NCBI GenBank assembly: GCA_018669975.1
Contig: JABHSK010000007.1
Span: forward strand, 62,001 to 126,000
Reading direction: 5' to 3'
Source: Candidatus Parcubacteria bacterium
GTDB taxonomy: Bacteria > Patescibacteria > ABY1 > UBA1558 > GWA2-36-10
Length of the DNA stretch: 64,000 nt
Made by a program: the position numbers and the translations under genes. Below, in pieces: positions 35,038-42,467 of this stretch. The stretch's first letter is position 1; each line of letters opens with the position of its first letter. Below the pieces are notes generated by a model. The model was not told where the DNA came from. It saw only the letters and a list, made by a program, of their open reading frames with translations, and searched no databases.

Positions 35038-35104
35038 AAAAAAAAATCCGTCGGATGCCTAAGTTGGTTAACTGTTTGTATTGGCATTATAAACATCCGA
35101 CGGA
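35038..35104 (-). terminator. Minus-strand terminator with long stem and large loop
   Basis: An 11-bp perfect inverted repeat (35104-35094 with 35057-35047) with a 36-base loop, followed on the minus strand by nine Ts. It ends the 35584-35111 gene. Confidence 0.8.
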
Positions 35105-35110
35105 CGCGTC

Positions 35111-35584
35111 CTAATTACTAGCTACAGTTTCTTCCTTTTTACGGGATTTTTGTTTGATAGGAGACGTCACTTGACGTCGGCTCTTGGTCGTTCCTGGTTG
35201 ATCCACGGTAGCCGTGGTTTGACCACAAGATCCACTACCATTGACGCAGTGCTTGAGTTCCACCTTAATTTCGGCGAAATATTGATGCTTGAGCATCGCA
35301 TTGGTCGGACTGGTGTAGAGTTGGTGAACGAGTTTTCGAGCCAGAATAAACTGATCGGGGTGATCTCTGAGGCGTCTCAGATCATTAAGAATGCTTGGCA
35401 TGGAATGGTATACCAGGTTCAGGCATTTGTGATCTGCACTCCAAAGAGCGCGAATTACCTTGGCGATCGGAGCGATATCAGCTTGTGTGCGTGGGTATTT
35501 TTTTGCCCCCAGTAGACTGATCATGCCTCTCCAAATTGCGCTAGGTAACTGCCCCGTTGTGGGGTTTTGAGTTTCTCGTGCCAC
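35111..35584 (-). CDS. Hypothetical 157-residue protein of higher GC
   Basis: A GTG start is used; an in-frame TAG lies seven codons upstream. The soluble, basic product has a helical core (residues 35-110: IAPIAKVIRALWS, ILNDLRRLRDHPDQFILARKLVHQLY) and a low-complexity tail rich in Lys, Arg, Ser and Thr. No family recognised. It has its own promoter and terminator, and its GC and codon use differ from flanking genes. The helical core could be an RNA- or protein-binding bundle, but this is speculation. Confidence 0.6.
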   Translation of the reverse strand: MARETQNPTTGQLPSAIWRGMISLLGAKKYPRTQADIAPIAKVIRALWSADHKCLNLVYHSMPSILNDLRRLRDHPDQFILARKLVHQLYTSPTNAMLKHQYFAEIKVELKHCVNGSGSCGQTTATVDQPGTTKSRRQVTSPIKQKSRKKEETVASN

Positions 35585-35619
35585 GTTTCCCCCAGACTTA
35601 GTCTAGTTTTGTAATTTAT

Positions 35620-35639
35620 GTTGACTGGTTAGAGTCAAC
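35620..35639. repeat. Inverted repeat in the leader of the minus-strand gene
   Basis: GTTGACT and AGTCAAC form a perfect 7-bp inverted repeat separated by six bases. On the minus strand it directly follows an AAGGAGGAG motif and a TTG codon that opens a 11-codon frame. It may be an operator or a hairpin in a 5' leader. Confidence 0.4.
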
Positions 35640-35717
35640 GCTCCTCCTTGAGACAGTTTACAAACCACCCCCTTTCAATAGCTAGGTGTTATAAAGGACG
35701 CTTAATATAATTAATGA

Positions 35718-35746
35718 ATAATATATTATAACACTGATTTAGTCAA
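35718..35746 (-). promoter_or_regulatory. Minus-strand promoter of the 157-residue gene
   Basis: Minus-strand TTGACT at 35746-35741, 17-base spacer and TATTAT at 35723-35718. The leader to the GTG would be about 125 bases. Confidence 0.6.
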
Positions 35747-35758
35747 TATTTGTAAATA

Positions 35759-35767
35759 TGCTATAAT
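35759..35767 (+). promoter_or_regulatory. Extended -10 promoter giving a leaderless transcript
   Basis: TGC plus TATAAT (35762-35767) ends 6 bases before the ATG at 35774, so the expected start of transcription falls on the start codon. No clear -35. Confidence 0.65.
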
Positions 35768-35773
35768 TAAAAC

Positions 35774-36511
35774 ATGAAAAAAGCTTTTATTTTTGTAGTT
35801 TCTTTATTTTTGATGATACCTATTTGGTCACAAGCGCAGACTTTTGAGGATGCTGATCATGATGGTTTATCTAATATTGAAGAGATTGAGAGGTACCACA
35901 CTGATCCATATAACGAAGATACAGATGGTGATGGTTATGTGGATAGTTTAGAGGTGTCTAATGGTTATTCTCCTAGGCATGGAGACTCTCAACGTTTGAT
36001 TAGTGTGGATTCTGATAAGGATTACCTCAATGATGCTTGGGAATTAGTATTGGGTACAGGTCTGATGAATCCAGATTCAGATGGAGATTTGTATTTAGAT
36101 GGCACAGAGGTTGCTGCTAGTTATGATCCTTTGAATGCTCAGCCAGTGAAATTAGACAAACTTATTAAAGTTAGCTTAGATGAACAGCGCTTAGAGTATT
36201 TTTTTGGTGGAAAGTTATTGGATTCATTTTTAATATCCAGTGGTTTAGATAGTATGCCAACGCCAGTAGGAGAGTTTAAAATATTAGATAAAGTACCAGT
36301 CAAGCATTATGGTGGTGGTGATTATGATTATCCTAATACTAAATGGAATCTACATTTTACTACACAACGTTATAGATATTATATACACGGTGCCTATTGG
36401 CATGATAATTTTGGTGAACAGATGAGCCATGGCTGTGTTAATGTGGATTATGAACACATGGAGCCACTTTATTGGTGGTCTCAATATAATACTAAAATTA
36501 TTATTGAATAG
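35774..36511 (+). CDS. Secreted L,D-transpeptidase (YkuD) with calcium-binding repeats
   Basis: The 245-residue protein has a Sec signal peptide (KKAFIFVVSLFLMIPIWSQAQ), then three Asp-rich DxDxDG-type loops (DADHDGLSN, DTDGDGYVD, DSDGDLYLD) of the thrombospondin type 3/dockerin kind, and a YkuD domain from about residue 130 with HGAYWH and SHGCVN, nucleophile Cys221. It would form 3-3 crosslinks in peptidoglycan or anchor proteins. Calcium loops may position it on the surface. Probably leaderless. Followed 3 bases later by a small membrane protein. Confidence 0.9.
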   Translation: MKKAFIFVVSLFLMIPIWSQAQTFEDADHDGLSNIEEIERYHTDPYNEDTDGDGYVDSLEVSNGYSPRHGDSQRLISVDSDKDYLNDAWELVLGTGLMNPDSDGDLYLDGTEVAASYDPLNAQPVKLDKLIKVSLDEQRLEYFFGGKLLDSFLISSGLDSMPTPVGEFKILDKVPVKHYGGGDYDYPNTKWNLHFTTQRYRYYIHGAYWHDNFGEQMSHGCVNVDYEHMEPLYWWSQYNTKIIIE

Positions 36512-36514
36512 AGC

Positions 36515-36826
36515 ATGAGATTTATTGTAGTATTTGTAACTTTATTTTTTTTAGCTAATATTCCTAATGTTTTAGCTGCTCCTGATTTTTCAGTAGAAAC
36601 AGAACTTTGTAAGAGCACAGCGGGCATGGTTGATGTGGAATACAAGGTAGGCTTTAGATGTATCTGTCCAGAAAAATATAAGTGGTTTGATGGCTTGGGT
36701 TGTTTGACTTCAAGTTCGGGTGTTGTTGATTATAGTAGTCATTATAATTTGATTGTATTATTAGCTGTAATTGGAATATTAATGTCAGTATTCTTATACA
36801 TATTTTTGATGTATAGAAAACAATAG
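36515..36826 (+). CDS. Small cysteine-containing surface protein with C-terminal anchor
   Basis: The 103-residue protein has a signal peptide (FIVVFVTLFFLANIPNVLAA), an exported domain of about 50 residues with four cysteines (CKS, CICPEKYKWFDGLGC), and a C-terminal membrane helix with a short cytoplasmic tail. The CxC...C spacing resembles a small EGF-like or disulfide-rich module. It lies 3 bases after the YkuD gene and is likely co-expressed. Function unknown. Confidence 0.6.
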   Translation: MRFIVVFVTLFFLANIPNVLAAPDFSVETELCKSTAGMVDVEYKVGFRCICPEKYKWFDGLGCLTSSSGVVDYSSHYNLIVLLAVIGILMSVFLYIFLMYRKQ

Positions 36827-36853
36827 TTTAATTAATGATTAACAAATAAATAT

Positions 36854-37075
36854 ATGAAAAAATTATCATGTTCCGCTATGGGTGGTGGTGATAAATGTCA
36901 GGAGATTTTTGAGGGTGAAACAGCCGAAGAACTCCTGGAAAAGGCTACTAAGCATGTAATGGAGGCTCCAATTCATGAAGATTTAAGACAAGAGATGGCT
37001 AGTCAAGATGAAGCAGGAAAAGCTAAATGGATGGAATCTTATAATAAGCTTTGGGAGGAGACTCTAGAAGTATAA
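36854..37075 (+). CDS. DUF1059-like small protein
   Basis: The 73-residue protein MKKLSCSAMGGGDKCQEIF followed by EGETAEELLEKATKHV matches the pattern of DUF1059: an N-terminal strand with two cysteines and a helix ending in histidine. The C-terminal half is an acidic helix. It may bind a metal or partner protein. A terminator follows. Confidence 0.7.
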   Translation: MKKLSCSAMGGGDKCQEIFEGETAEELLEKATKHVMEAPIHEDLRQEMASQDEAGKAKWMESYNKLWEETLEV

Positions 37076-37083
37076 AAAAATAT

Positions 37084-37119
37084 CCGCGTCCTGAGCGTAG
37101 TCGAGGGGCGCGGTTTTTT
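37084..37119 (+). terminator. Intrinsic terminator
   Basis: An 8-bp GC-rich stem CCGCGTCC/GGGGCGCGG region (37084-37091 with about 37105-37113, G-T pairs included) followed by TTTTTT. It separates the plus-strand unit from the convergent minus-strand pair. Confidence 0.75.
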
Positions 37120-37129
37120 AATTAAAATT

Positions 37130-37438
37130 TTATTTTTTTTTACGGAAAGGCAATTCAGCTTGTTTGCCTAATAGCCCTAGGGTTATTTTTTTTCCCTTGG
37201 GCGTGAGTTTTATGTGTCTAATAAATAATTTATGTTGAGTTTTTTCTCCAAAGCCTACTAACAACCCTTTGTCAATTAGTCTTTCTATACTTTTGGTAAT
37301 AATATTAGCACGAATTTTTTTGGCTGGAGCTTTTTTAATATTACTATAAAATTTTTCCAGCACAACACGAGATATTTTAGCCCTATTGCTTTGCAAGGTT
37401 TGTTTGAGAATATATTTTTGTAGGCTGGATAATTTCAT
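37130..37438 (-). CDS. Small winged-helix-like protein
   Basis: The 102-residue basic protein has a helix-turn-helix-like arrangement (LQKYILKQTL at the start, then NIITKSIERLIDKGLLVGFG as recognition helix and wing) and a HIKLTPKGKKI strand as seen in small PadR/MarR-type winged helices. Likely DNA-binding; target unknown. It lies one base after the DUF2061 gene on the same strand. Confidence 0.55.
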   Translation of the reverse strand: MKLSSLQKYILKQTLQSNRAKISRVVLEKFYSNIKKAPAKKIRANIITKSIERLIDKGLLVGFGEKTQHKLFIRHIKLTPKGKKITLGLLGKQAELPFRKKK

Positions 37439-37439
37439 A

Positions 37440-37673
37440 TTATTTCATAACTATGGTTGGTTTTTTTAGTTTTTGACCAAAGTTTGATTTGTTCCACAGT
37501 CTCTCATGCAGATAATATAGAAACGCTTTTAGTATTTGCACCATAACTGCTTCTGTTAAACCAATACGCCAATCTTTATTGAGGATGGTTAAGATAGTAA
37601 AGGTGGTTATAAAAGCCAGGATAAACCAGGTTGTTGATTTTAGGAAACTACGAGAGTGATGTTCATGAAACAT
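37440..37673 (-). CDS. DUF2061 membrane protein
   Basis: The 77-residue protein matches DUF2061: an N-terminal HHSRSFLKSTTWFILA, a second helix, and the C-terminal YYLHERLWNKSNFG signature. Two membrane helices are expected. The family is widespread and of unknown role. It starts the minus-strand pair with the winged-helix gene. Confidence 0.85.
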   Translation of the reverse strand: MFHEHHSRSFLKSTTWFILAFITTFTILTILNKDWRIGLTEAVMVQILKAFLYYLHERLWNKSNFGQKLKKPTIVMK

Positions 37674-37770
37674 ATTTTTATTTTAGTATTTTATGTTTAT
37701 ATTATTACACTATTTGCAGGATATGGCAAAATGATTTATAATTAATTCAGTTTACAATTTAATAAAAATT

Positions 37771-37872
37771 ATCAAGAGTGCGGTGAGAGATTTGGCTCGA
37801 CGACCCGTCAGCAACCTGTCCTATTTTGGATAAGGTGCTAAGTCCAACCCTATGCAGGGAAAGATGGTGTAT
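37771..37872 (+). promoter_or_regulatory. SAM riboswitch (SAM-I/S-box class) before metK
   Basis: The leader has the S-box order of conserved blocks: ATCAAGAG, then GGCTCGACGACCCGTCAGCAACC (positions about 37793-37815), then AAGGTGCTAAGTCC, then GGGAAAGATG. These form the P2-P4 arms around the SAM pocket. Placement directly upstream of SAM synthetase fits feedback control. Exact subclass (SAM-I or SAM-I/IV) not determined. Confidence 0.85.
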
Positions 37873-37881
37873 TTATCATTG

Positions 37882-37905
37882 ACTTCCTTGCCGTGGAAGT
37901 TTTTT
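37882..37905 (+). terminator. Riboswitch terminator of metK leader
   Basis: A 6-bp stem ACTTCC/GGAAGT (37882-37887 with 37895-37900), 7-base loop and T run, between the aptamer and metK. It is the expected expression platform for termination when SAM is bound. Confidence 0.75.
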
Positions 37906-37925
37906 AATTATTAAGTGTTAAGAAA

Positions 37926-38936
37926 ATGTTAAAAACAGCAGAAAATGTTAGCTTTGGTCACCCAGATAAGGTTTGTGATCAGATATCAGATGCTATTTTA
38001 GATGAATGTCTAAAGCAGGACCCTCGTAGTCGAGTGGCAGTGGAGGCATTGGGTGGTCATGGTAAATTAAGTATTATGGGTGAGGTGACTACCAATGCAA
38101 AGTTTGATGCCGCTGAGATTGCTAGGAAAATTTATCAGGAGATTGGTTACGAAGATAATCTAGACATTTTAGTAAACATTACTACCCAAAGTTCAGACAT
38201 TGCTATGGGAGTAGATACTGGTGGCGCCGGTGACCAGGGTATTATGGTTGGTTATGCTTGTGATGAGACAGAAGAACTTTTACCATTAGAGCATGTGTTA
38301 GCAACTCGTTTAATTCGCAAATTGGAAGATGTGCGTTTAGCTGGTCAGTCTGAATTGGCTAAGTATCTTTTGCCAGACAGTAAAGCGCAAGTTACCTTAG
38401 ATGGAAAGCAGGTAGACACAGTCGTTGTATCTACTCAACATCAGGATGATGTAGATTTTGACAAGTTGAAGAAGTTGGTTGAAGAAGAGGTTGTTAGACC
38501 AATTGTTCCTCAAGCTAATAATATTTATGTTAATCCAACTGGTCTTTTTGTTCAAGGTGGTTTTGAGGCAGATACTGGATTGACCGGGCGCAAGATTACA
38601 GCAGATAATTATGGTCCACAGGTTCCAGTAGGTGGAGGAGCGTTTTCTGGTAAAGATGCCACCAAGGTAGATAGATCAGCTGCTTACATGGCACGTTATT
38701 TAGCTACTGAATATTTAAAGAAATATAATGCTAAAGAAGTAATTGTAAAATTAGCCTACGCCATTGGTAGACCGCAGCCAGTCATGGCTACGGCTAATGT
38801 TGATGGGAAAAATGTAGAAATTAATGGTTATGATTTAAGTCCGGCTGGTATTATAGAAAAACTTAATTTAAGAAAACCACAATTTAGAGACCGAGCTAGG
38901 TTTGGTTTCTTTTTGGACTTTGATATTGAGAATTAA
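37926..38936 (+). CDS. metK: S-adenosylmethionine synthetase, short form
   Basis: The 336-residue enzyme makes SAM from methionine and ATP. Family marks: ENVSFGHPDKVCDQISDA, GAGDQGIM (hexapeptide-like), GGGAFSGKD (P-loop-like GGGAFSGKD signature) followed by VDRSAAYMARY. It is about 45-60 residues shorter than E. coli MetK, mainly by loop trimming in the middle and a short C-terminus, as is frequent in reduced genomes. Controlled by the SAM riboswitch upstream. Confidence 0.95.
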   Translation: MLKTAENVSFGHPDKVCDQISDAILDECLKQDPRSRVAVEALGGHGKLSIMGEVTTNAKFDAAEIARKIYQEIGYEDNLDILVNITTQSSDIAMGVDTGGAGDQGIMVGYACDETEELLPLEHVLATRLIRKLEDVRLAGQSELAKYLLPDSKAQVTLDGKQVDTVVVSTQHQDDVDFDKLKKLVEEEVVRPIVPQANNIYVNPTGLFVQGGFEADTGLTGRKITADNYGPQVPVGGGAFSGKDATKVDRSAAYMARYLATEYLKKYNAKEVIVKLAYAIGRPQPVMATANVDGKNVEINGYDLSPAGIIEKLNLRKPQFRDRARFGFFLDFDIEN

Positions 38937-38967
38937 GAGTTTGACCGCATTTGTGGGTTATGTAGTG

Positions 38968-39006
38968 AATAGGTGGGTCATCATTTATGGTGGCTCACTT
39001 ATTTTT
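38968..39006 (+). terminator. Terminator of metK, first of two
   Basis: A 13-bp stem with several G-T pairs (38968-38980 with 38991-39003) and a T run. Confidence 0.7.
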
Positions 39007-39011
39007 ATTTT

Positions 39012-39044
39012 ACACCTTAAACATTGTTATTTTAGGTGTTTTTT
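39012..39044 (+). terminator. Second terminator before the HU gene
   Basis: Stem ACACCT/AGGTGT (39012-39017 with 39034-39039), 16-base loop, six Ts. It lies just upstream of the HU promoter. Confidence 0.6.
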
Positions 39045-39056
39045 GTAAACAGGAAG

Positions 39057-39084
39057 TTGACATCTTTAATGAAGTGTGTATATC
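39057..39084 (+). promoter_or_regulatory. Promoter of the HU gene
   Basis: TTGACA at 39057-39062, 16-base spacer and TATATC at 39079-39084 with TGTG upstream of the -10. The A/T-rich leader is about 90 bases and has no Shine-Dalgarno sequence. A second TATA-rich segment (about 39133) is a possible alternative. Confidence 0.6.
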
Positions 39085-39178
39085 TAAAACATGATTTATC
39101 CCTAATTTACTTAACAAAACTTAATAAATGTGTTATATTTCTAATTGATTTAATTAATAAATAATAAATATTAAATTT

Positions 39179-39460
39179 ATGGCAAAATTAACAAAATCTC
39201 AATTGCTTAATGTACTAGCTGAAAAGACTGGTATGAGCAAAAAAGAAGTCACCGCTTTTATGGAGACTTTTGCTGACTTAGCTTATAGCGAAGTCCAAGG
39301 AAGTGGAGAATTTGTCATCCCTGGTATTGGCAAATTAGTTAAAAAGGATAGAGCTGCTCGCATGGGTCGTAACCCAGCCACTGGCGAGAGCATTCACATT
39401 CCTGCTAAGACAGTTGTAAAATTCCGTGTAGCTAAAGCTGCTAAAGATGCTGTATTATAA
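39179..39460 (+). CDS. hup: HU family DNA-binding protein
   Basis: The 93-residue histone-like protein has the HU/IHF fold: helices KSQLLNVLAEKTGMSKKEV, strand GEFVIPGIGKLVKKD, the beta-arm RMGRNPATGESIHIPAKTV with the intercalating proline, and the C-terminal helix FRVAKAAKDAVL. It compacts and bends DNA in the nucleoid. Monocistronic, between a promoter and a bidirectional terminator. Confidence 0.96.
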   Translation: MAKLTKSQLLNVLAEKTGMSKKEVTAFMETFADLAYSEVQGSGEFVIPGIGKLVKKDRAARMGRNPATGESIHIPAKTVVKFRVAKAAKDAVL

Positions 39461-39480
39461 GCAAGATTAGAAAATATTAT

Positions 39481-39517
39481 AAAAAAGGGCTTTCCGTAAA
39501 AAGAAGGCTCTTTTTTT
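39481..39517. terminator. Bidirectional terminator after HU
   Basis: An 8-bp stem with two G-T pairs (39486-39493 with 39504-39511) extended by an A run on the left and a T run on the right. It can serve HU and the convergent membrane protein gene. Confidence 0.75.
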
Positions 39518-39538
39518 ATTTTATGATATTTAGTCTTA

Positions 39539-41644
39539 CTACCTTTTATACACAAAGATGGTAGTGACTCCATTGTCGATGAGTATTTTCTCATCAGCAG
39601 TTAGAGTGGCTTGATTGATGGCTTGTTTGGCACTGTGCCAATAATTATTTACTACAAAATATAATTGATCTACCTCAGCCTTGTCCATGGCATTGATAGC
39701 CTCTTCACGACTAGCATTTGTTTCAATCATGTTGAGATAATTTTGGTAAATATTATCTACTCCCAGGGGCATAGAGTAGTAGAAGTTGTCATTATAATAA
39801 TTTGCAAAGCCAAATTCTGAGATAGCTGCCACACCAATCATTTGGTTAGCTAGAACTATATAGGGAGTCTCGCTGGCGTGTTCGTCTATCAGGTTGACTG
39901 CCTTGATGTCACTCTGAGTAACATTTATACTTTTGGTGTTACTGTGTCGATCATATGTTGGGTAGGCAAAATATAAACTGACTGATATTACAATTACAGT
40001 GATTACCATAATCCAGATTTTTTGAAAGATGCTTTTTTCTTTGTTGAGAGAGTCTTTGAATAAAAAGTAAATGCTAGTTAGAAATATTGGCAACAGAGTC
40101 AAAGCAATTAAATATATAATTCTGTTTATATAATCAAATTTTTGATAGTCAATTTGTAGATTGAATGACAAGAATATTTTGGCTAATAAATAATTGATTA
40201 ACAGTACACCAGTAAAGAGTAAGTGGCGTCTAAAGAATATGAATTTATGCTCTTTAAAGATGAAGAGGAGGCCAATTAGGACCATTAGTAAATATAACCA
40301 AACCATATTACCACCTATATTGTGAACCATGTCTAGCGGAAAGCTAAAGCTGCTATGCCAAGTAATAGTTGGTATATCAAACAATGGCCAAATTTGGAAA
40401 GAGAATATTTGTGACCAGGAAAATCCATTTATTTTCTGGTACACAGCAAGTAATAGTGGTAGAGCGACACTGGATAATAATAAAGTTATCACATAGGCCA
40501 GGTTTCTTAACCAGGGCTTTTTTTTGATACGCAGCACAGATAACATAGCTGCTAGTGATAGTAGTGGTATACCACTGAGCGGATGTATAGTTAGTGTCAT
40601 GGCTGCTACAGTCCAAAGAAAATAAAGACTAATTTTTTTACGGTTGATCTCAGGTAAAATAAAAATAGTAAAAGCTACCAATAAATAGGAAAAACTTTGA
40701 GGAGTAGTCATGATAGCAAAGCCTATACCCACAAAAGTGCTCCACAGGGTGCTGATGTAGCTAGCCTTGAATGACCATTTAAATCCATAACGCAAGCCAT
40801 AGAAGATACTACTAGGCCAAAGTAGACTAAAGAATAACGGGAGTAGTATTTTATTGGCAGTAGATAGGTCGATTTGTGAGATTTGATGAAAGAAAATACT
40901 AATTCCATATTGCCCTGTATATAGCCATAGACGTGGTTGGATAGTGCCAGTGTCATTTATTATATTTAAAGCAGTTTGGTGAATGAATGAATCATAGCCA
41001 TAGCCTATTTTATATAGGATAATAGCTATGCTGCTCATCAGTAGAAAATGCCAACTGATTAACATGATATTTTTGGCAGTTTTTTTGTGTAGAAGGGAGA
41101 TAATTAATAGTATATTGCTTAGAATAAATAAAGCCCAGAATTTATAATTAAGTATTTCCCATGGTGAGCGTATTAAGCCCAAACTAGCCTTTTTGAATAA
41201 AGCTATAAAGAGTACAGCGTCAATTAAAAAAACAACCGTTGGTAGAATAATGTTACGGAGATTATTCAGGCCTAATTTACTAAGATCAAGTCCAGTGAGA
41301 TAGTAGTGTTGACTATGTAATTTTAAAGAGAGGAGTTCTATGATAATTGGTATGGACAGTAGCAAAAATAAAAATACCCAGAGATTTACTTGGTAAACAT
41401 GATAAATCAATGTATAGGCTAGACTGATGTAGGAAGATATTAGTATTAAACCCAAAGCATTTTTTAATCCTTTGTGTATTTGTGGGTAGAAAATATCGGC
41501 TAGTTTTTTGCTATTTAGCCATAAATATAAAACAGTAAAAATAGCCCCAAGGATTGGGGAGTGCAACCAGTAGGCGTTGGCTGAGATAACCAAAACAAGA
41601 ATAATTTGCACGATAATATTCTGTTGTCTGCTAAAAGTAATCAT
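39539..41644 (-). CDS. Large polytopic membrane protein, GT-C-like
   Basis: The 701-residue protein has about 14-16 hydrophobic segments over residues 1-560, then a soluble C-terminal domain of about 130 residues (ITVIVISVSLYFAYPTYDR marks the last helix). A large N-terminal polytopic part with a C-terminal exported domain is the plan of GT-C glycosyltransferases and related surface-glycan enzymes. No clear DD/DE motif was found near the first loop, so the call stays general. It is monocistronic and divergent from 41722. Confidence 0.55.
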   Translation of the reverse strand: MITFSRQQNIIVQIILVLVISANAYWLHSPILGAIFTVLYLWLNSKKLADIFYPQIHKGLKNALGLILISSYISLAYTLIYHVYQVNLWVFLFLLLSIPIIIELLSLKLHSQHYYLTGLDLSKLGLNNLRNIILPTVVFLIDAVLFIALFKKASLGLIRSPWEILNYKFWALFILSNILLIISLLHKKTAKNIMLISWHFLLMSSIAIILYKIGYGYDSFIHQTALNIINDTGTIQPRLWLYTGQYGISIFFHQISQIDLSTANKILLPLFFSLLWPSSIFYGLRYGFKWSFKASYISTLWSTFVGIGFAIMTTPQSFSYLLVAFTIFILPEINRKKISLYFLWTVAAMTLTIHPLSGIPLLSLAAMLSVLRIKKKPWLRNLAYVITLLLSSVALPLLLAVYQKINGFSWSQIFSFQIWPLFDIPTITWHSSFSFPLDMVHNIGGNMVWLYLLMVLIGLLFIFKEHKFIFFRRHLLFTGVLLINYLLAKIFLSFNLQIDYQKFDYINRIIYLIALTLLPIFLTSIYFLFKDSLNKEKSIFQKIWIMVITVIVISVSLYFAYPTYDRHSNTKSINVTQSDIKAVNLIDEHASETPYIVLANQMIGVAAISEFGFANYYNDNFYYSMPLGVDNIYQNYLNMIETNASREEAINAMDKAEVDQLYFVVNNYWHSAKQAINQATLTADEKILIDNGVTTIFVYKR

Positions 41645-41706
41645 AAAGACGCATCTATTGTAGCATAATTTAATACTTTTTTACACTTCTGTAAATAGCC
41701 AAGTTC

Positions 41707-41715
41707 TGCTACAAT
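41707..41715 (+). promoter_or_regulatory. Extended -10 promoter giving a second leaderless transcript
   Basis: TGC plus TACAAT (41710-41715) ends 6 bases before the ATG at 41722, the same arrangement as at 35759-35774. Confidence 0.6.
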
Positions 41716-41721
41716 ATAGGT

Positions 41722-42228
41722 ATGATAAAAGCTAATAAAATTAGTGTTATTATTATTTTTCGATATATCTGGTTGATTGTTGCGACATCTATTATTATAT
41801 ATATATTGGGCCAGGCAATTGTTACTACTAGAGAGATTGTTTATCAGATTGATAACAGTGATTCAATTACTAGAGATATTACTGGCTGGTATCCAGAACA
41901 ACGTTTAGTTTTTGCTACAGAGGATCAGACCTTGAGAATAGTGGCTGAGCCTTTATATCTTCAAGCTTATATACCAGTTGATTTTAAAACTTTAACTGTT
42001 GCGGGTGATATTTATTTTGGTGCTGAAACAATTAGGTTGGGTTTAAAACAAGCTGACGGCACATGGTCATATAGAGACATAGATGAAAATAGTTTTAATT
42101 TTGAATATGATTTATCTCAGGCACAGGTTAAAAAAAATAAATTAGAAATGATTTTATCTATTCCCGATTTAACAGCCACCTCAACAGTGGTATTGGGTAA
42201 TAATTGGTCTTTATTTTTAAACAGATGA
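41722..42228 (+). CDS. Membrane-anchored extracytoplasmic protein
   Basis: The 168-residue protein has one N-terminal helix (IIIFRYIWLIVATSIIIYILG) and an exported domain of about 135 residues made mainly of strands (DQTLRIVAEPLYLQAYIPVDF). No family recognised. Its stop overlaps the next start by four bases (ATGA), so the two are translationally coupled. Context with a GT-B gene downstream hints at a surface role. Confidence 0.55.
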   Translation: MIKANKISVIIIFRYIWLIVATSIIIYILGQAIVTTREIVYQIDNSDSITRDITGWYPEQRLVFATEDQTLRIVAEPLYLQAYIPVDFKTLTVAGDIYFGAETIRLGLKQADGTWSYRDIDENSFNFEYDLSQAQVKKNKLEMILSIPDLTATSTVVLGNNWSLFLNR

Positions 42229-42401
42229 GAATACTTTTTAGCTTAGTAAAAGATTTTTTTAATATAGCTCTAGGCACCTGGTTAATTTTGGTAGCATTTG
42301 AATTGGCTAAGCCAGGCATGGTGCAACGTTTTATAAATTTGGAGTATTGGCTTTATGCTTTAGTTCTGATTTATATTATGTATATAATTTTACGCCGTTG
42401 A
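42225..42401 (+). CDS. Small two-helix membrane protein
   Basis: The ATG at 42225 overlaps the preceding stop (ATGA), which fixes the start and gives 58 residues. Two membrane helices (FNIALGTWLILVAFELA and WLYALVLIYIMYIIL) with a short loop. No family recognised; probably forms a unit with the previous exported protein. Confidence 0.55.
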   Translation: MRILFSLVKDFFNIALGTWLILVAFELAKPGMVQRFINLEYWLYALVLIYIMYIILRR

Positions 42402-42410
42402 GGTCTTTTA

Positions 42411-42419
42411 TGGTATAAT
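42411..42419 (+). promoter_or_regulatory. Extended -10 promoter
   Basis: TGG plus TATAAT (42414-42419), no clear -35, 48 bases before the ATG at 42468. Confidence 0.55.
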
Positions 42420-42467
42420 GTATATAGATTAGAAGAGCGTGATATCTAATATTCAATATTAGAAACA

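Noticed and set aside
35150..35515. Plus-strand frame of 121 codons
   Set aside because: Shadow of the minus-strand 157-residue gene, which has its own promoter and terminator. The plus frame lacks a start signal.
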